From Pontixanthobacter gangjinensis (GTDB lineage Bacteria; Pseudomonadota; Alphaproteobacteria; Sphingomonadales; Sphingomonadaceae): 64,000 nucleotides of DNA. Shown piece after piece: positions 1 through 8,073 of this stretch; the stretch's first letter is position 1, and each line of letters opens with the position of its first letter. The stretch lies in the NCBI RefSeq assembly GCF_009827545.1, contig NZ_WTYS01000001.1, forward strand, positions 682,001 to 746,000, given 5' to 3'. A program made the translations under genes and the position numbers. The notes below the pieces were generated by a model, which searched no databases, was not told the origin of the DNA, and saw only the letters and a list, made by a program, of their open reading frames with translations.

Positions 1-231
<231 letters not shown>

Positions 232-1413
232 TCATTTTTGGCGTGATAGATATTGCCCGACACGCGCCATTTGGGCTGCCGTGGAGCGCGATTCAGGTGC
301 GGTCATGCTGGCAGCGAAGCTTGCCCCGCGCCGGAACAGCCAGGGCAAATATTTTTCACGCTGCATAGTATCAGATGCGAAAACCCCGCGTTGCTTTCCC
401 GATAATTTGGCCTTCAATCGCCGGCCCAGTTCGCCAATTCCGCCAGCTTTTCCGGCATTGATGATTGCCGCCGCAGCACCAACATTCTTGCGCTGCGCCA
501 GATTCTGCACAAGCAATCGCTCGCAATCATTAAGCACTTCAGCCGGCGGTTTTGCGGGAGCGCCGAGCCAGCCGATTTGGCCGTTACTAATCCATTTCTG
601 AACCAAGGCGAGAACCAGTACAGCGCCATTCGCATAGCCGCCTTGGTCGGCGTCTCGCCAGAAATTGAGCCAATCAATTGAATGGCTATCCAGCAAAAAG
701 CCGATATCGCTGAGGACCAAAGGACCAACATCGAAGCGATGGCTGTAAGCAGCGTGGACCACCAGATGGATGAGCATGTGGTAGGGCTTGGGATAGCGGC
801 ATGGATCGCCCGGACCGGCTGGTTGCGCGTCAGAAAAAATGCGCTCGTCCATCAGCGGGGGCATCGTCCATTCGGTCGATCCCGGCGGTTCCCACGCATG
901 CATATGAATTTCGAATTCGATGCCTGATGGCGAGGTAAGCGGGGGCAAATGTTTGGCCGCGCCGACCATTTGTTCAGCGGGCAATGCGGAGGGATCCGAC
1001 TGAACAAAGCCGTGCTCGCGCAATAGGTTAAACGCGGCCAATGCCTGCTCGGGCTGCAGCAAAAGGTCGATATCGCGCAGCGGCCGCTCCGCCGCCGCAG
1101 GATAGCTATACCAGGCTAGCGAGGCGCCTTTAAGCGCGACAGTTTCAAGCCCGGCCGAGCGCAGCAATTCGACCGTAGAGAATAATTCGGCGCGATGGGC
1201 CAATGCTGTGAGGGCGCTCTCACGGTGCGCCTTGCGCAGTTCTTCGCGAATGTCAGTGGGAGTTTCTATCTCGATTTCACCACGCTCGAGCCGCCCGTGG
1301 ATTAGCGCAAGAGTCCTATGCTGGTCGGCGATCTGCAGAATATTTCGCCACTGAACAGCGGACAGAACGTTCAGATCCTTTTGAAGCTGTCTCTGTCCAA
1401 GCAGCCGCAGCAA
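232..1413 (-). CDS. nucleotidyltransferase-like protein (NTP_transf_5 type)
   Basis: A protein of about 393 residues resembling the uncharacterised nucleotidyltransferase family often found in polysaccharide and exosortase gene clusters. The supporting motif is LKGASLAWYSYP (residues 94-105) followed closely by RPLRDIDLLL (110-119), with D114 and D116 placed like the metal-binding pair of nucleotidyltransferases. The start is uncertain: the TTG at 1413 is the first standard start, but the frame stays open upstream across the lptA stop, so an unusual earlier start is possible. It follows lptA by about 60 bases and precedes gmd. The substrate is unknown. The family call rests on motif recognition, and the polysaccharide role is inferred from neighbours. 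Confidence 0.7.
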   Translation of the reverse strand: MLRLLGQRQLQKDLNVLSAVQWRNILQIADQHRTLALIHGRLERGEIEIETPTDIREELRKAHRESALTALAHRAELFSTVELLRSAGLETVALKGASLAWYSYPAAAERPLRDIDLLLQPEQALAAFNLLREHGFVQSDPSALPAEQMVGAAKHLPPLTSPSGIEFEIHMHAWEPPGSTEWTMPPLMDERIFSDAQPAGPGDPCRYPKPYHMLIHLVVHAAYSHRFDVGPLVLSDIGFLLDSHSIDWLNFWRDADQGGYANGAVLVLALVQKWISNGQIGWLGAPAKPPAEVLNDCERLLVQNLAQRKNVGAAAAIINAGKAGGIGELGRRLKAKLSGKQRGVFASDTMQREKYLPWLFRRGASFAASMTAPESRSTAAQMARVGQYLSRQK

Positions 1414-1475
1414 TATTCGGCCGTGGTCTTTTTCCCAAGGCGCCTCGCTTTTCCGCAGATCGCCGCCTCGCAGGA

Positions 1476-2039
1476 TCAGTTCTCCGGAACCGAGAAGGTC
1501 CCGGTTACCCGTCCGCTCGAACCGGAGCTGGTGCCCGGCTGTCCGGTCACAGAAGACGAACCGCTGGCGCGGCCATCAATGCTCGAAACGCCGCTCTTCA
1601 GGTCGATGACCAATCGGCCGCCGTTCAAAGTGTCGGACCCGCGCCGAAGCCGGACATTGCCTGCCATGGTGATGATCCGGCGATTAAAGTCGTAGACCGC
1701 AACATCTCCGCTGGCCGCCTCGCTACCGCGCGTAACGGTGACGCCGCCCGTCGCGGTTATCCGTTGGATGCTGAGCGATCCCGTGTCGCTGTAATTGACC
1801 AAGGTCCGTGCGGAGCGGACACGCAAGCCAGCCTGCGTAATATCGACATTGCCCGACAGGACAACGCGGTTCTGCCGGTCCTGCAATTCAATCCGGTCAG
1901 CGGCGTAATTCACCGGTGCGTTTGAATTGTGCGAAGCAATCGCCTGCGCGTGCAATTGCATGCCGTGGGCAGCTGCAATAGTCAGGCTGAAGCCCAACAG
2001 AGCTGATTGTGCAGATTTTTTGAAGTTCAGTCTGGTCAT
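1476..2039 (-). CDS. lptA: LptA-like lipopolysaccharide transport periplasmic protein
   Basis: A 187-residue exported protein with an N-terminal signal sequence (about residues 1-32, ending LHAQA). The OstA/LptA beta-jellyroll repeat follows: YAADRIELQDRQNRVVLSGNV, then strand pairs such as TATGGVTVTRGSEAASGDVA and AGNVRLRRGSDTLNGGRLVI. LptA bridges the periplasm between LptC in the inner membrane and LptD in the outer membrane to carry lipopolysaccharide. The C-terminal 35 residues are Ser/Gly rich. Its ATG overlaps the stop of lptC by one base (TAATG), indicating translational coupling. lptB would normally follow, but here the next gene is a nucleotidyltransferase-like protein. Confidence 0.87.
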   Translation of the reverse strand: MTRLNFKKSAQSALLGFSLTIAAAHGMQLHAQAIASHNSNAPVNYAADRIELQDRQNRVVLSGNVDITQAGLRVRSARTLVNYSDTGSLSIQRITATGGVTVTRGSEAASGDVAVYDFNRRIITMAGNVRLRRGSDTLNGGRLVIDLKSGVSSIDGRASGSSSVTGQPGTSSGSSGRVTGTFSVPEN

Positions 2040-2704
2040 TACGGCATCCTTAATTTGCCGGGGATCATGCGCAGCCGTGCATTGCCGTCGAGCGTTATCA
2101 CGCGGCCGGGCATGTCGACTTCGAGCCGGTCAGCGGAAAAAGTCCCGGCCGGAACCGCTCCATCAACGCCGCCCGCACCGACCATTTGCCGTGTGTTGAG
2201 ATTGATCGAAACTCCGCGTGCAACCATTGTGTAACCGTCAGCCGCAGTCAGGCGAATGCCGTCGGGCGCACTAACAATTTCCTTGTCAATATCGTACGTG
2301 CCGCCTTCCGCACTGATCCGGGCAGGCCCGTCGGACATGAGCAATCGCGCGACCAGATCATCCATCCGCACAATGCCCTCGGCGCTTGATTTCTGTACTG
2401 CTTCACCGGCGGTTAGCGAGAAGGGCCGCCCTTGATTATCTTGACCGCGATATAATGCATTATCGACCCGCAATCGCTCGTCAATCACCGCAACCTTGTT
2501 TCGGTCGAGCAGGAAGCTGACTTCGCCGCGCGGGGTCAGCGGAGTGATCACCATCAACGCGGCAATGATTCCAACGCCCATCGGCAGCACCGCACCGAGG
2601 AATTTGACCAGCCTATCATGCGAACCGCCAGGCACAGCGAAATGCTTCCGCGCATTGCGCAGTTCTTTCGCCTGTTGCGTTTCGATGCGTCTGTGCTGGC
2701 CCAT
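2039..2704 (-). CDS. lptC: LptC-like LPS export protein
   Basis: A 221-residue protein with one membrane segment near residues 34-56 and a periplasmic LptC-type domain after it, including FLLDRNKVAVIDERLRVDN and a stretch rich in short beta strands. LptC anchors the LPS bridge to the LptBFG transporter and hands lipopolysaccharide to LptA. It lies between rnd (24 bases upstream) and lptA (one-base overlap), an order common in alphaproteobacteria. The ATG at 2704 leaves a basic, polar cytoplasmic N-terminus of about 33 residues, which is normal for this family. Sequence conservation in LptC is low, so gene order contributes strongly to the call. Confidence 0.85.
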   Translation of the reverse strand: MGQHRRIETQQAKELRNARKHFAVPGGSHDRLVKFLGAVLPMGVGIIAALMVITPLTPRGEVSFLLDRNKVAVIDERLRVDNALYRGQDNQGRPFSLTAGEAVQKSSAEGIVRMDDLVARLLMSDGPARISAEGGTYDIDKEIVSAPDGIRLTAADGYTMVARGVSINLNTRQMVGAGGVDGAVPAGTFSADRLEVDMPGRVITLDGNARLRMIPGKLRMP

Positions 2705-2728
2705 CGGGCGTGTCTGGTCCCTTGCCGG

Positions 2729-3346
2729 TTAAGCGTGGCTGAAAATGTCGTGTTCTGCCCATCCGGCAATGTCGAGCCGTGCGCGGGTAGGCAGAAAATC
2801 GAAACAGGCCTGAGCCATGTCTGTGCGGCCTTCGCGTTCCAAACGCACCACGAAGATTTCGTGCAAACGGTGAAGGAAGCGCACGTCGGATGCGGCATAA
2901 TCGCGCTGTGCATCGTTGATTTCGGGAGCCCCCCAGTCGGAGCTTTGCTGAACTTTGGACATCTCTCCGCCGAGCAATTCCACGACCAGATTCTTCAAGC
3001 CATGCCGGTCGGTGTAGGTGCGGGTCATCTTGCTGGCGATTTTGGTGCAGAATACCGGGCTGGCTTCAACGCCGAGGTAATATTCGATTGCGGCAAGATC
3101 GAACCGTGCGAAATGATACAGTTTCAACCGGCTCTTATCCGCCAGCACGGCCTTCAGATTGGGTGCGTCATAATCGCTGCCGACTTTGAACCGGACCAGA
3201 TGCTCATCACCATTGCCATCGCTGATCTGAACCACGCATAATCTGTCCCTAGGGGTAATCAGCCCCATGGTTTCGGTGTCGACAGCGACAGGCCCCGGCG
3301 CAAGCACGTCTTCGGGGAGGTCTTCTTCATGAAAATATACAGTCAT
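2729..3346 (-). CDS. rnd: short-form ribonuclease D (DEDDy 3'-5' exonuclease)
   Basis: A 205-residue DEDDy exonuclease. The catalytic residues are visible: D23 and E25 in AVDTETMGL, D83 in YHFARFDLAAI, and Y150/D154 in YAASDVRFLH. RNase D trims the 3' ends of tRNA and other stable RNAs. Classical RNase D is about 370 residues with HRDC domains; this copy has only the nuclease domain, the form usual in many alphaproteobacteria. It is the first gene of the rnd-lptC-lptA run and is divergent from ung, with about 97 bases between the starts. Substrate range is not predictable. Confidence 0.88.
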   Translation of the reverse strand: MTVYFHEEDLPEDVLAPGPVAVDTETMGLITPRDRLCVVQISDGNGDEHLVRFKVGSDYDAPNLKAVLADKSRLKLYHFARFDLAAIEYYLGVEASPVFCTKIASKMTRTYTDRHGLKNLVVELLGGEMSKVQQSSDWGAPEINDAQRDYAASDVRFLHRLHEIFVVRLEREGRTDMAQACFDFLPTRARLDIAGWAEHDIFSHA

Positions 3347-3443
3347 GGTTTGCCCTTAGTCGCATAGTGGAACAAGGGAAAGAGGGGGGATTGCACGGAC
3401 AGCGTGTCTGGCAGCCGGGAGGTTTCGGGGTTAGGTTGGCTGG

Positions 3444-4124
3444 ATGACAACAGACCCAATCCCTGACAGCTGGCGAAATGCGCTGGATAATGCGCTGGGC
3501 ACAGCTGAGGCTAGGCAGTTGGGAGGCTGGCTTCGCGAACAGGAGGAAGCCGGTAAAGTAATCTACCCGCCGCGCGGGCAGCGATTGCGAGCTTTGGAAT
3601 TGGCACAGCTCGACGATGTGAAAGTCGTGATTTTGGGTCAGGACCCGTATCATGGCCCAGGCCAGGCGCATGGCTTGTCATTCTCTGTCAGTGAAGGCGT
3701 GAAGATACCGCCATCGCTGGTCAATATTTTCAAGGAATTGGAAACTGACATAGGCAAAGCGCGGCCCGATCATGGCAATTTGGACCATTGGGCGCGGCAG
3801 GGCGTGTTGCTGCTCAACAACGCGCTGACCGTTGAAGCGAATAAGGCTGGCAGCCATGCGAAAGCCGGTTGGGCTGCAATTACAGATGCGATTGTTTCGG
3901 CCGTGGCAGAGCGCGATAAACCGACAGTGTTCATCCTGTGGGGCAGCCATGCTCAAACCAAAGCGGCACGCATTCTGGCGCACAAAGGATCGGCGCATCA
4001 TTTGGTATTGAGCGGTCCGCATCCCAGTCCGCTATCATCCTATCGCGGATTTTTTGGTTCGCGGCCGTTCAGCAAAGCCAATGCGTTTCTGGCTGCGAAT
4101 GGACGCGCTCCAATTGAGTGGTAA
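3444..4124 (+). CDS. ung: uracil-DNA glycosylase, family 1
   Basis: A 226-residue uracil-DNA glycosylase, which removes uracil from DNA as the first step of base excision repair. All family 1 motifs are present: the water-activating loop GQDPYHG with D67, the uracil-stacking and recognition motif LLLNNALTVE (residues 122-131), and the minor-groove loop HPSPLSSYRGFFG with H193. Length matches the family. It is divergent from rnd and followed 9 bases later by a DksA-like gene, so the two may be cotranscribed. The AP endonuclease xth, a later step of the same repair pathway, is also in this window at about 41 kb. Confidence 0.97.
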   Translation: MTTDPIPDSWRNALDNALGTAEARQLGGWLREQEEAGKVIYPPRGQRLRALELAQLDDVKVVILGQDPYHGPGQAHGLSFSVSEGVKIPPSLVNIFKELETDIGKARPDHGNLDHWARQGVLLLNNALTVEANKAGSHAKAGWAAITDAIVSAVAERDKPTVFILWGSHAQTKAARILAHKGSAHHLVLSGPHPSPLSSYRGFFGSRPFSKANAFLAANGRAPIEW

Positions 4125-4133
4125 GGTCCGCCA

Positions 4134-4505
4134 ATGTGCAAACCTACAGCCACACCGATGACCGATGAACAGGCCAAAGCGATGTTGCAGGCGCGGCTCG
4201 CGGAGCTGGTGAGCGAAGATCAGATGAGTTCCGAAGGCCGCGAGCCGGTTACTCTGCAACAAGATAGCGTGGGCCGTCTGAGCCGAATGGATGCGATCCA
4301 GCAGCAGGCAATGGCGCTGGCGACGGAAAAGCGAAGGGGGGCCGAACGGATGCGGGTCATTGCTGCGCTCCAGCGGATAGAGGAAGGCGAGTGGGGATTT
4401 TGCCTGACCTGCGGCGAGGAGGTGGCAGCGGCGCGATTACGGAATGATCCCTCTGCGGTGCAGTGTATTTCTTGCGCAAGTGGGGGCAGCGGGAATGCAG
4501 GTTGA
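4134..4505 (+). CDS. short DksA/TraR-like zinc finger protein
   Basis: A 123-residue protein with a helical N-terminal half and a C-terminal four-cysteine zinc finger of DksA/TraR type (CLTCGEE, then CISC 18 residues later). DksA-family proteins enter the secondary channel of RNA polymerase. This one is shorter than classical DksA (about 150 residues), and the acidic tip of the coiled coil is not obvious, so it may act differently. The gene lies 9 bases after ung and overlaps the following methyltransferase start by 11 bases. The role in stress or repair is inference from neighbours only. Confidence 0.8.
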   Translation: MCKPTATPMTDEQAKAMLQARLAELVSEDQMSSEGREPVTLQQDSVGRLSRMDAIQQQAMALATEKRRGAERMRVIAALQRIEEGEWGFCLTCGEEVAAARLRNDPSAVQCISCASGGSGNAG

Positions 4506-5109
4506 GAATTATGGCTGGGCTGGACATGCGCCAGGATCGTCAGACTATCTAAACCCTGCGGTGCTTGAACTGGCGCTGTTCGCAAGCGGCAAAGTGGTTC
4601 TGGATGCAGGATGCGGCAATGGAGAATTGGCGGGTTTTCTGGCCTCAAACGGTTTCGAAGTCACTGGCGTTGACGCTGATGCAGAAGGCATTGCGATAGC
4701 CAAGCAACGATTCCCGACATCCGAATTCGAAGTTGCGACGTTTGATAGCGCGGTAAATTTTGGCCCAGAGAATGGATTTGATATCGCGGTATCAACCGAA
4801 GTCGTCGAGCATCTCTATTCGCCGCATCAATTGGCCAGATATTGCTTTGACGCGCTGCGGCCCGGCGGCAGCTTGATTATGAGCACACCCTATCACGGTT
4901 ATTTGAAGAATCTCGCTCTGGCGGTGTTGGGGCGATGGGCGCGGCATCTCTCGCCCAATTGGCATGGCGGACACATCAAATTCTGGGACCGCGCTTCGCT
5001 AACCACATTGCTGGACGAGGCTGGATTTGTCGTCACAGGCTTCCGCGGCGTGGGCCGCGTGCCTTACCTATGGAAGAGCATGATTCTCATTGCTCAGAAA
5101 CCAGACTAG
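4495..5109 (+). CDS. class I SAM-dependent methyltransferase
   Basis: A protein of about 204 residues with the SAM-binding motif VVLDAGCGNGELAGFLASNG, the acidic end of strand beta 2 (VTGVDADAEG) and motif II (FDIAVSTEVVEHLYSP). This layout resembles UbiG-type small-molecule methyltransferases. The ATG at 4495 is preferred over the in-frame ATG at 4444, because the earlier one would bury 62 bases of the DksA-like gene; the chosen start overlaps it by 11 bases, consistent with coupling. The substrate is unknown. Its TAG stop shares the palindrome CTAG (5106-5109) with the stop of the convergent porin gene. Confidence 0.8.
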   Translation: MQVENYGWAGHAPGSSDYLNPAVLELALFASGKVVLDAGCGNGELAGFLASNGFEVTGVDADAEGIAIAKQRFPTSEFEVATFDSAVNFGPENGFDIAVSTEVVEHLYSPHQLARYCFDALRPGGSLIMSTPYHGYLKNLALAVLGRWARHLSPNWHGGHIKFWDRASLTTLLDEAGFVVTGFRGVGRVPYLWKSMILIAQKPD

Positions 5110-6416
5110 AAAGTGGTGGTCAGCCGCAATCCGGTAGTGACGCCGAGATCGCGCACAGTAACCGCGGAATCCACAAGTTGGACATTCGCGGTGAGGCGGA
5201 ATTTGTCCGACAATCCGAGGGTGTAGAATGCCTCCACGCCTTCTTCATCTTTCAAGGCGAAGCGGTTGTTCAGCACATCGACCAAACCGTCGGCGAGTGA
5301 ATAGCGGAAATAATTGATCCCGAACCGGTCCTTCGGGCGCGATTTCGGGTTGCCCGCAATGCCGATAAAGCCGCTCGCATCGAGGAAAGTGGGGTCACCA
5401 TTGGACCAATACACTTGGCCGAAAACGCCGATTCCATTGCCCGGATTTGCGGCATCCACGCTCAGATATTGTTCGAAGGCAAAAATCACGCTGAATTCTC
5501 CCTTGCGATTGCCAAAGCTGGAGCCGGGCGCGGGGATCAGCGCCGCGGGCAAAGCATCAGCCGCCAATTCACTGCGCGTCGAGCTCGCTATCTTCAGCGA
5601 GTAGTATCCGGGATTGCCGCCAATCTTGGTCGGCAATGTGGCCGAAGCGAGGAAGCCAATGCCTTTGGAAAACGGGCCTTCCAATCCGCTGTGGCGCGAC
5701 TGCAATTCAGGATCGAACACTATCACGCGGAACAATAATGTGTCGGTCGGCACATTCAGCACCGCGCCAGTAACCGAACCGGGCACAATCGCGCTAGGTG
5801 GTAGGGCGACTGCGAGGTTCTGGAACCCCTCATGACCTCCCCCGCCTTGGATTGGAATAAAGGCGGCCAAATCAAGAATGTTGATTTTGCCTACAGTCAG
5901 ACTGGTCCCGCTTTTCCAGCGTTTGGTGACATTGACCGACAGATCGAAAACATCGCCGTCACCTGGATAAAACAGCTGTGTATTGGCTGGAATCAGCCCG
6001 ATCTCGCCATTACTGCTTTCGCCATATTTGAATTCAGGGTGGATATGTAATGACAGACTGTCATCAAACCCGAATAAGCCGCCTTTGACATCAATATAGG
6101 CGTCAATCTTCCCTCCATAACGCAGCGTGCTGTCCGCATCGCCCGACACGGGGACGTCAAGGAATTGGGACCATATAGCCTTTGTAGTGATGTTTTCCGA
6201 TGGCGCTTTTTCAGTTGGGTTGTCCGGCGCGTCGGGTGCATTACGTGCGGTCGGAATCGGACTGTCGGAAGTGTCACCATTTTCAGCAGGATCTTCCCGA
6301 TCTTGTGCAAATGCAGAATTAGGGAGGAAAGCAAGCACCGCGGAACTCGCAACTATCATTGACCGAAAGGACTGCGAATAATTCCAATTATGATGCTTAG
6401 GAGTATAAAGTTTCAT
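5106..6416 (-). CDS. OprB-type carbohydrate porin
   Basis: A 436-residue outer-membrane protein with a signal peptide (about residues 1-38, ending NSAFA) and an acidic Pro-rich linker. The barrel that follows contains IWSQFLDVP, GFDDSLSLHIHPEFKYG and the near-terminal YTLGLSDKFRLTANVQLV, ending in aromatic F436 as usual for barrel assembly. This is the pattern of OprB-like porins, which pass sugars and other small solutes. Its stop overlaps the methyltransferase stop by four bases. The 209-base gap upstream to gltD is AT rich and probably holds its promoter, but no clear -35/-10 pair could be chosen. Solute specificity is unknown. Confidence 0.75.
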   Translation of the reverse strand: MKLYTPKHHNWNYSQSFRSMIVASSAVLAFLPNSAFAQDREDPAENGDTSDSPIPTARNAPDAPDNPTEKAPSENITTKAIWSQFLDVPVSGDADSTLRYGGKIDAYIDVKGGLFGFDDSLSLHIHPEFKYGESSNGEIGLIPANTQLFYPGDGDVFDLSVNVTKRWKSGTSLTVGKINILDLAAFIPIQGGGGHEGFQNLAVALPPSAIVPGSVTGAVLNVPTDTLLFRVIVFDPELQSRHSGLEGPFSKGIGFLASATLPTKIGGNPGYYSLKIASSTRSELAADALPAALIPAPGSSFGNRKGEFSVIFAFEQYLSVDAANPGNGIGVFGQVYWSNGDPTFLDASGFIGIAGNPKSRPKDRFGINYFRYSLADGLVDVLNNRFALKDEEGVEAFYTLGLSDKFRLTANVQLVDSAVTVRDLGVTTGLRLTTTF

Positions 6417-6625
6417 GCAATTTCGTCTAGGAGCACAAATGTAAAATACACTTGATCAACTAGATTCCGCTCCTTGTATTCGATGATACTGCACACGTCC
6501 TAAAGCAGAGCATCATTTGTTATTGCAGCTCTCTAGATCAGCAAGGGGCCGAAAAAAAGATCTAAAATTGATATATAATCCATCTTGGAGGTTGTTGTGC
6601 TTGCCTTATCACAAACTCTTCAAAA

Positions 6626-8062
6626 TCAGCGCGGCAATTCGCTTGAACCCATCAACGCTTGGTCTACTGCGCGTGCGCATTGTCGCCCCTCGCGGATTGC
6701 CCAGACGATAAGCGACTGGCCCCGCCGCATATCACCGCACGCAAAAACACCCGCCTCGCTAGTGGTGTAATCATCGGTGGTTGCGGCAACATTGCCGCGC
6801 GCATCGAGTTCGACCTCTGCCCGGTCAAGCAAGCCGCGTCGGCGCGGTCCGGTGAAGCCCATTGCCAGCAAGATCAGGTCAGCTGGCAAAGTAAATTCGC
6901 TACCTTCCACCTCCTGCATCTGGCGGTCTTTCCATTCGACACGAACGCATTCAAGTCCGGCAACATCACCATCCTGCTCGATCACGCGCTTGGCCAAGAC
7001 AGCCCAGTCGCGGTCAGCGCCTTCTTCGTGGCTGGACGATGTGCGCATCTTCATTGGCCAATCGGGCCAAGTCATCAGCTTGTCTTCATGCTCTGGTGGT
7101 TGCGGCATGATTTCCAGCTGAGTTACGCTGGCGGCGCCTTGACGGTTTGATGTGCCTACGCAGTCGGAACCGGTATCGCCGCCTCCGATTACGATTACAT
7201 GCTTGTCTGTGGCGGTCAGCGTCCCGCGCGGCGCGGCGCGCACTTCATCATCGCCAGCATTGCGTTTATTCTGCTGTGTCAGGAATTCCATGGCCGCGCG
7301 CACGCCGGGCAATTCTGCGCCCGGCACGTCGAGCATCCGCGCTTCTTCCGCGCCGCCTGCCATAACGATGGCGTCGAAGTTTTCCTGCAGCGCCTTGAAG
7401 CTCACTTCAACGCCGACTTCGGCGGAGGTTTTAAATGTTACACCCTCGGCTTCCATCTGAACGCCGCGCCGGTTGATCAAATGTTTTTCCATTTTGAAAT
7501 CAGGGATGCCGTAACGCAGCAAGCCGCCGATGCGGTCGCTCTTTTCAAACACCGTCACCGCATGGCCGGCGCGGGCGAGTTGTTGCGCGCAGGCAAGCCC
7601 TGCTGCGCCGGAACCGATTACGGCCACGGCTTTGCCAGTCTGGGTTTTGGCAATTTGCGGCTTGATCCAGCCTTCTTTCCATCCGCGATCTACAATCGCG
7701 CATTCGATGCTTTTGATCGTAACAGGCTGGTCGATGATGTTGAGCGTGCAGCTCGCCTCGCATGGTGCAGGGCAGACGCGGCCGGTAAATTCAGGGAAAT
7801 TGTTGGTCGAATGGAGAACTTCGAGCGCGTTCTTCCAATCACCATGATAGACCAGATCATTCCAATCAGGGATAATATTATTTACCGGGCAGCCATTGTG
7901 ACAATAGGGGATGCCGCAATCCATGCACCGCGACGCCTGCTTTTTCAGCGCGTCCTCATCAAGCGGAACAACAAATTCCTTGTAATTCTGCAGCCGGTCT
8001 TTTGGATCGATATAATTCCGGTCCTGCCGGTCCAATTCGAGAAAGCCTGTGTCCTTACCCAT
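6626..8062 (-). CDS. gltD: glutamate synthase (NADPH) small subunit
   Basis: A 478-residue beta subunit of NADPH glutamate synthase. It takes electrons from NADPH through FAD and iron-sulfur centres to the large subunit for conversion of 2-oxoglutarate and glutamine to two glutamates. The N-terminal cysteine cluster ([14 protein letters not shown], then CPAPCEASC) coordinates 4Fe-4S clusters. [19 protein letters not shown] is the FAD-binding Rossmann motif and [13 protein letters not shown] the NADPH motif, with [16 protein letters not shown] closing the FAD site. It starts 11 bases after gltB and belongs to one operon with it. Length is normal. Confidence 0.96.
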   Translation of the reverse strand: MGKDTGFLELDRQDRNYIDPKDRLQNYKEFVVPLDEDALKKQASRCMDCGIPYCHNGCPVNNIIPDWNDLVYHGDWKNALEVLHSTNNFPEFTGRVCPAPCEASCTLNIIDQPVTIKSIECAIVDRGWKEGWIKPQIAKTQTGKAVAVIGSGAAGLACAQQLARAGHAVTVFEKSDRIGGLLRYGIPDFKMEKHLINRRGVQMEAEGVTFKTSAEVGVEVSFKALQENFDAIVMAGGAEEARMLDVPGAELPGVRAAMEFLTQQNKRNAGDDEVRAAPRGTLTATDKHVIVIGGGDTGSDCVGTSNRQGAASVTQLEIMPQPPEHEDKLMTWPDWPMKMRTSSSHEEGADRDWAVLAKRVIEQDGDVAGLECVRVEWKDRQMQEVEGSEFTLPADLILLAMGFTGPRRRGLLDRAEVELDARGNVAATTDDYTTSEAGVFACGDMRRGQSLIVWAIREGRQCARAVDQALMGSSELPR

Positions 8063-8073
8063 CGTATCGGTCC

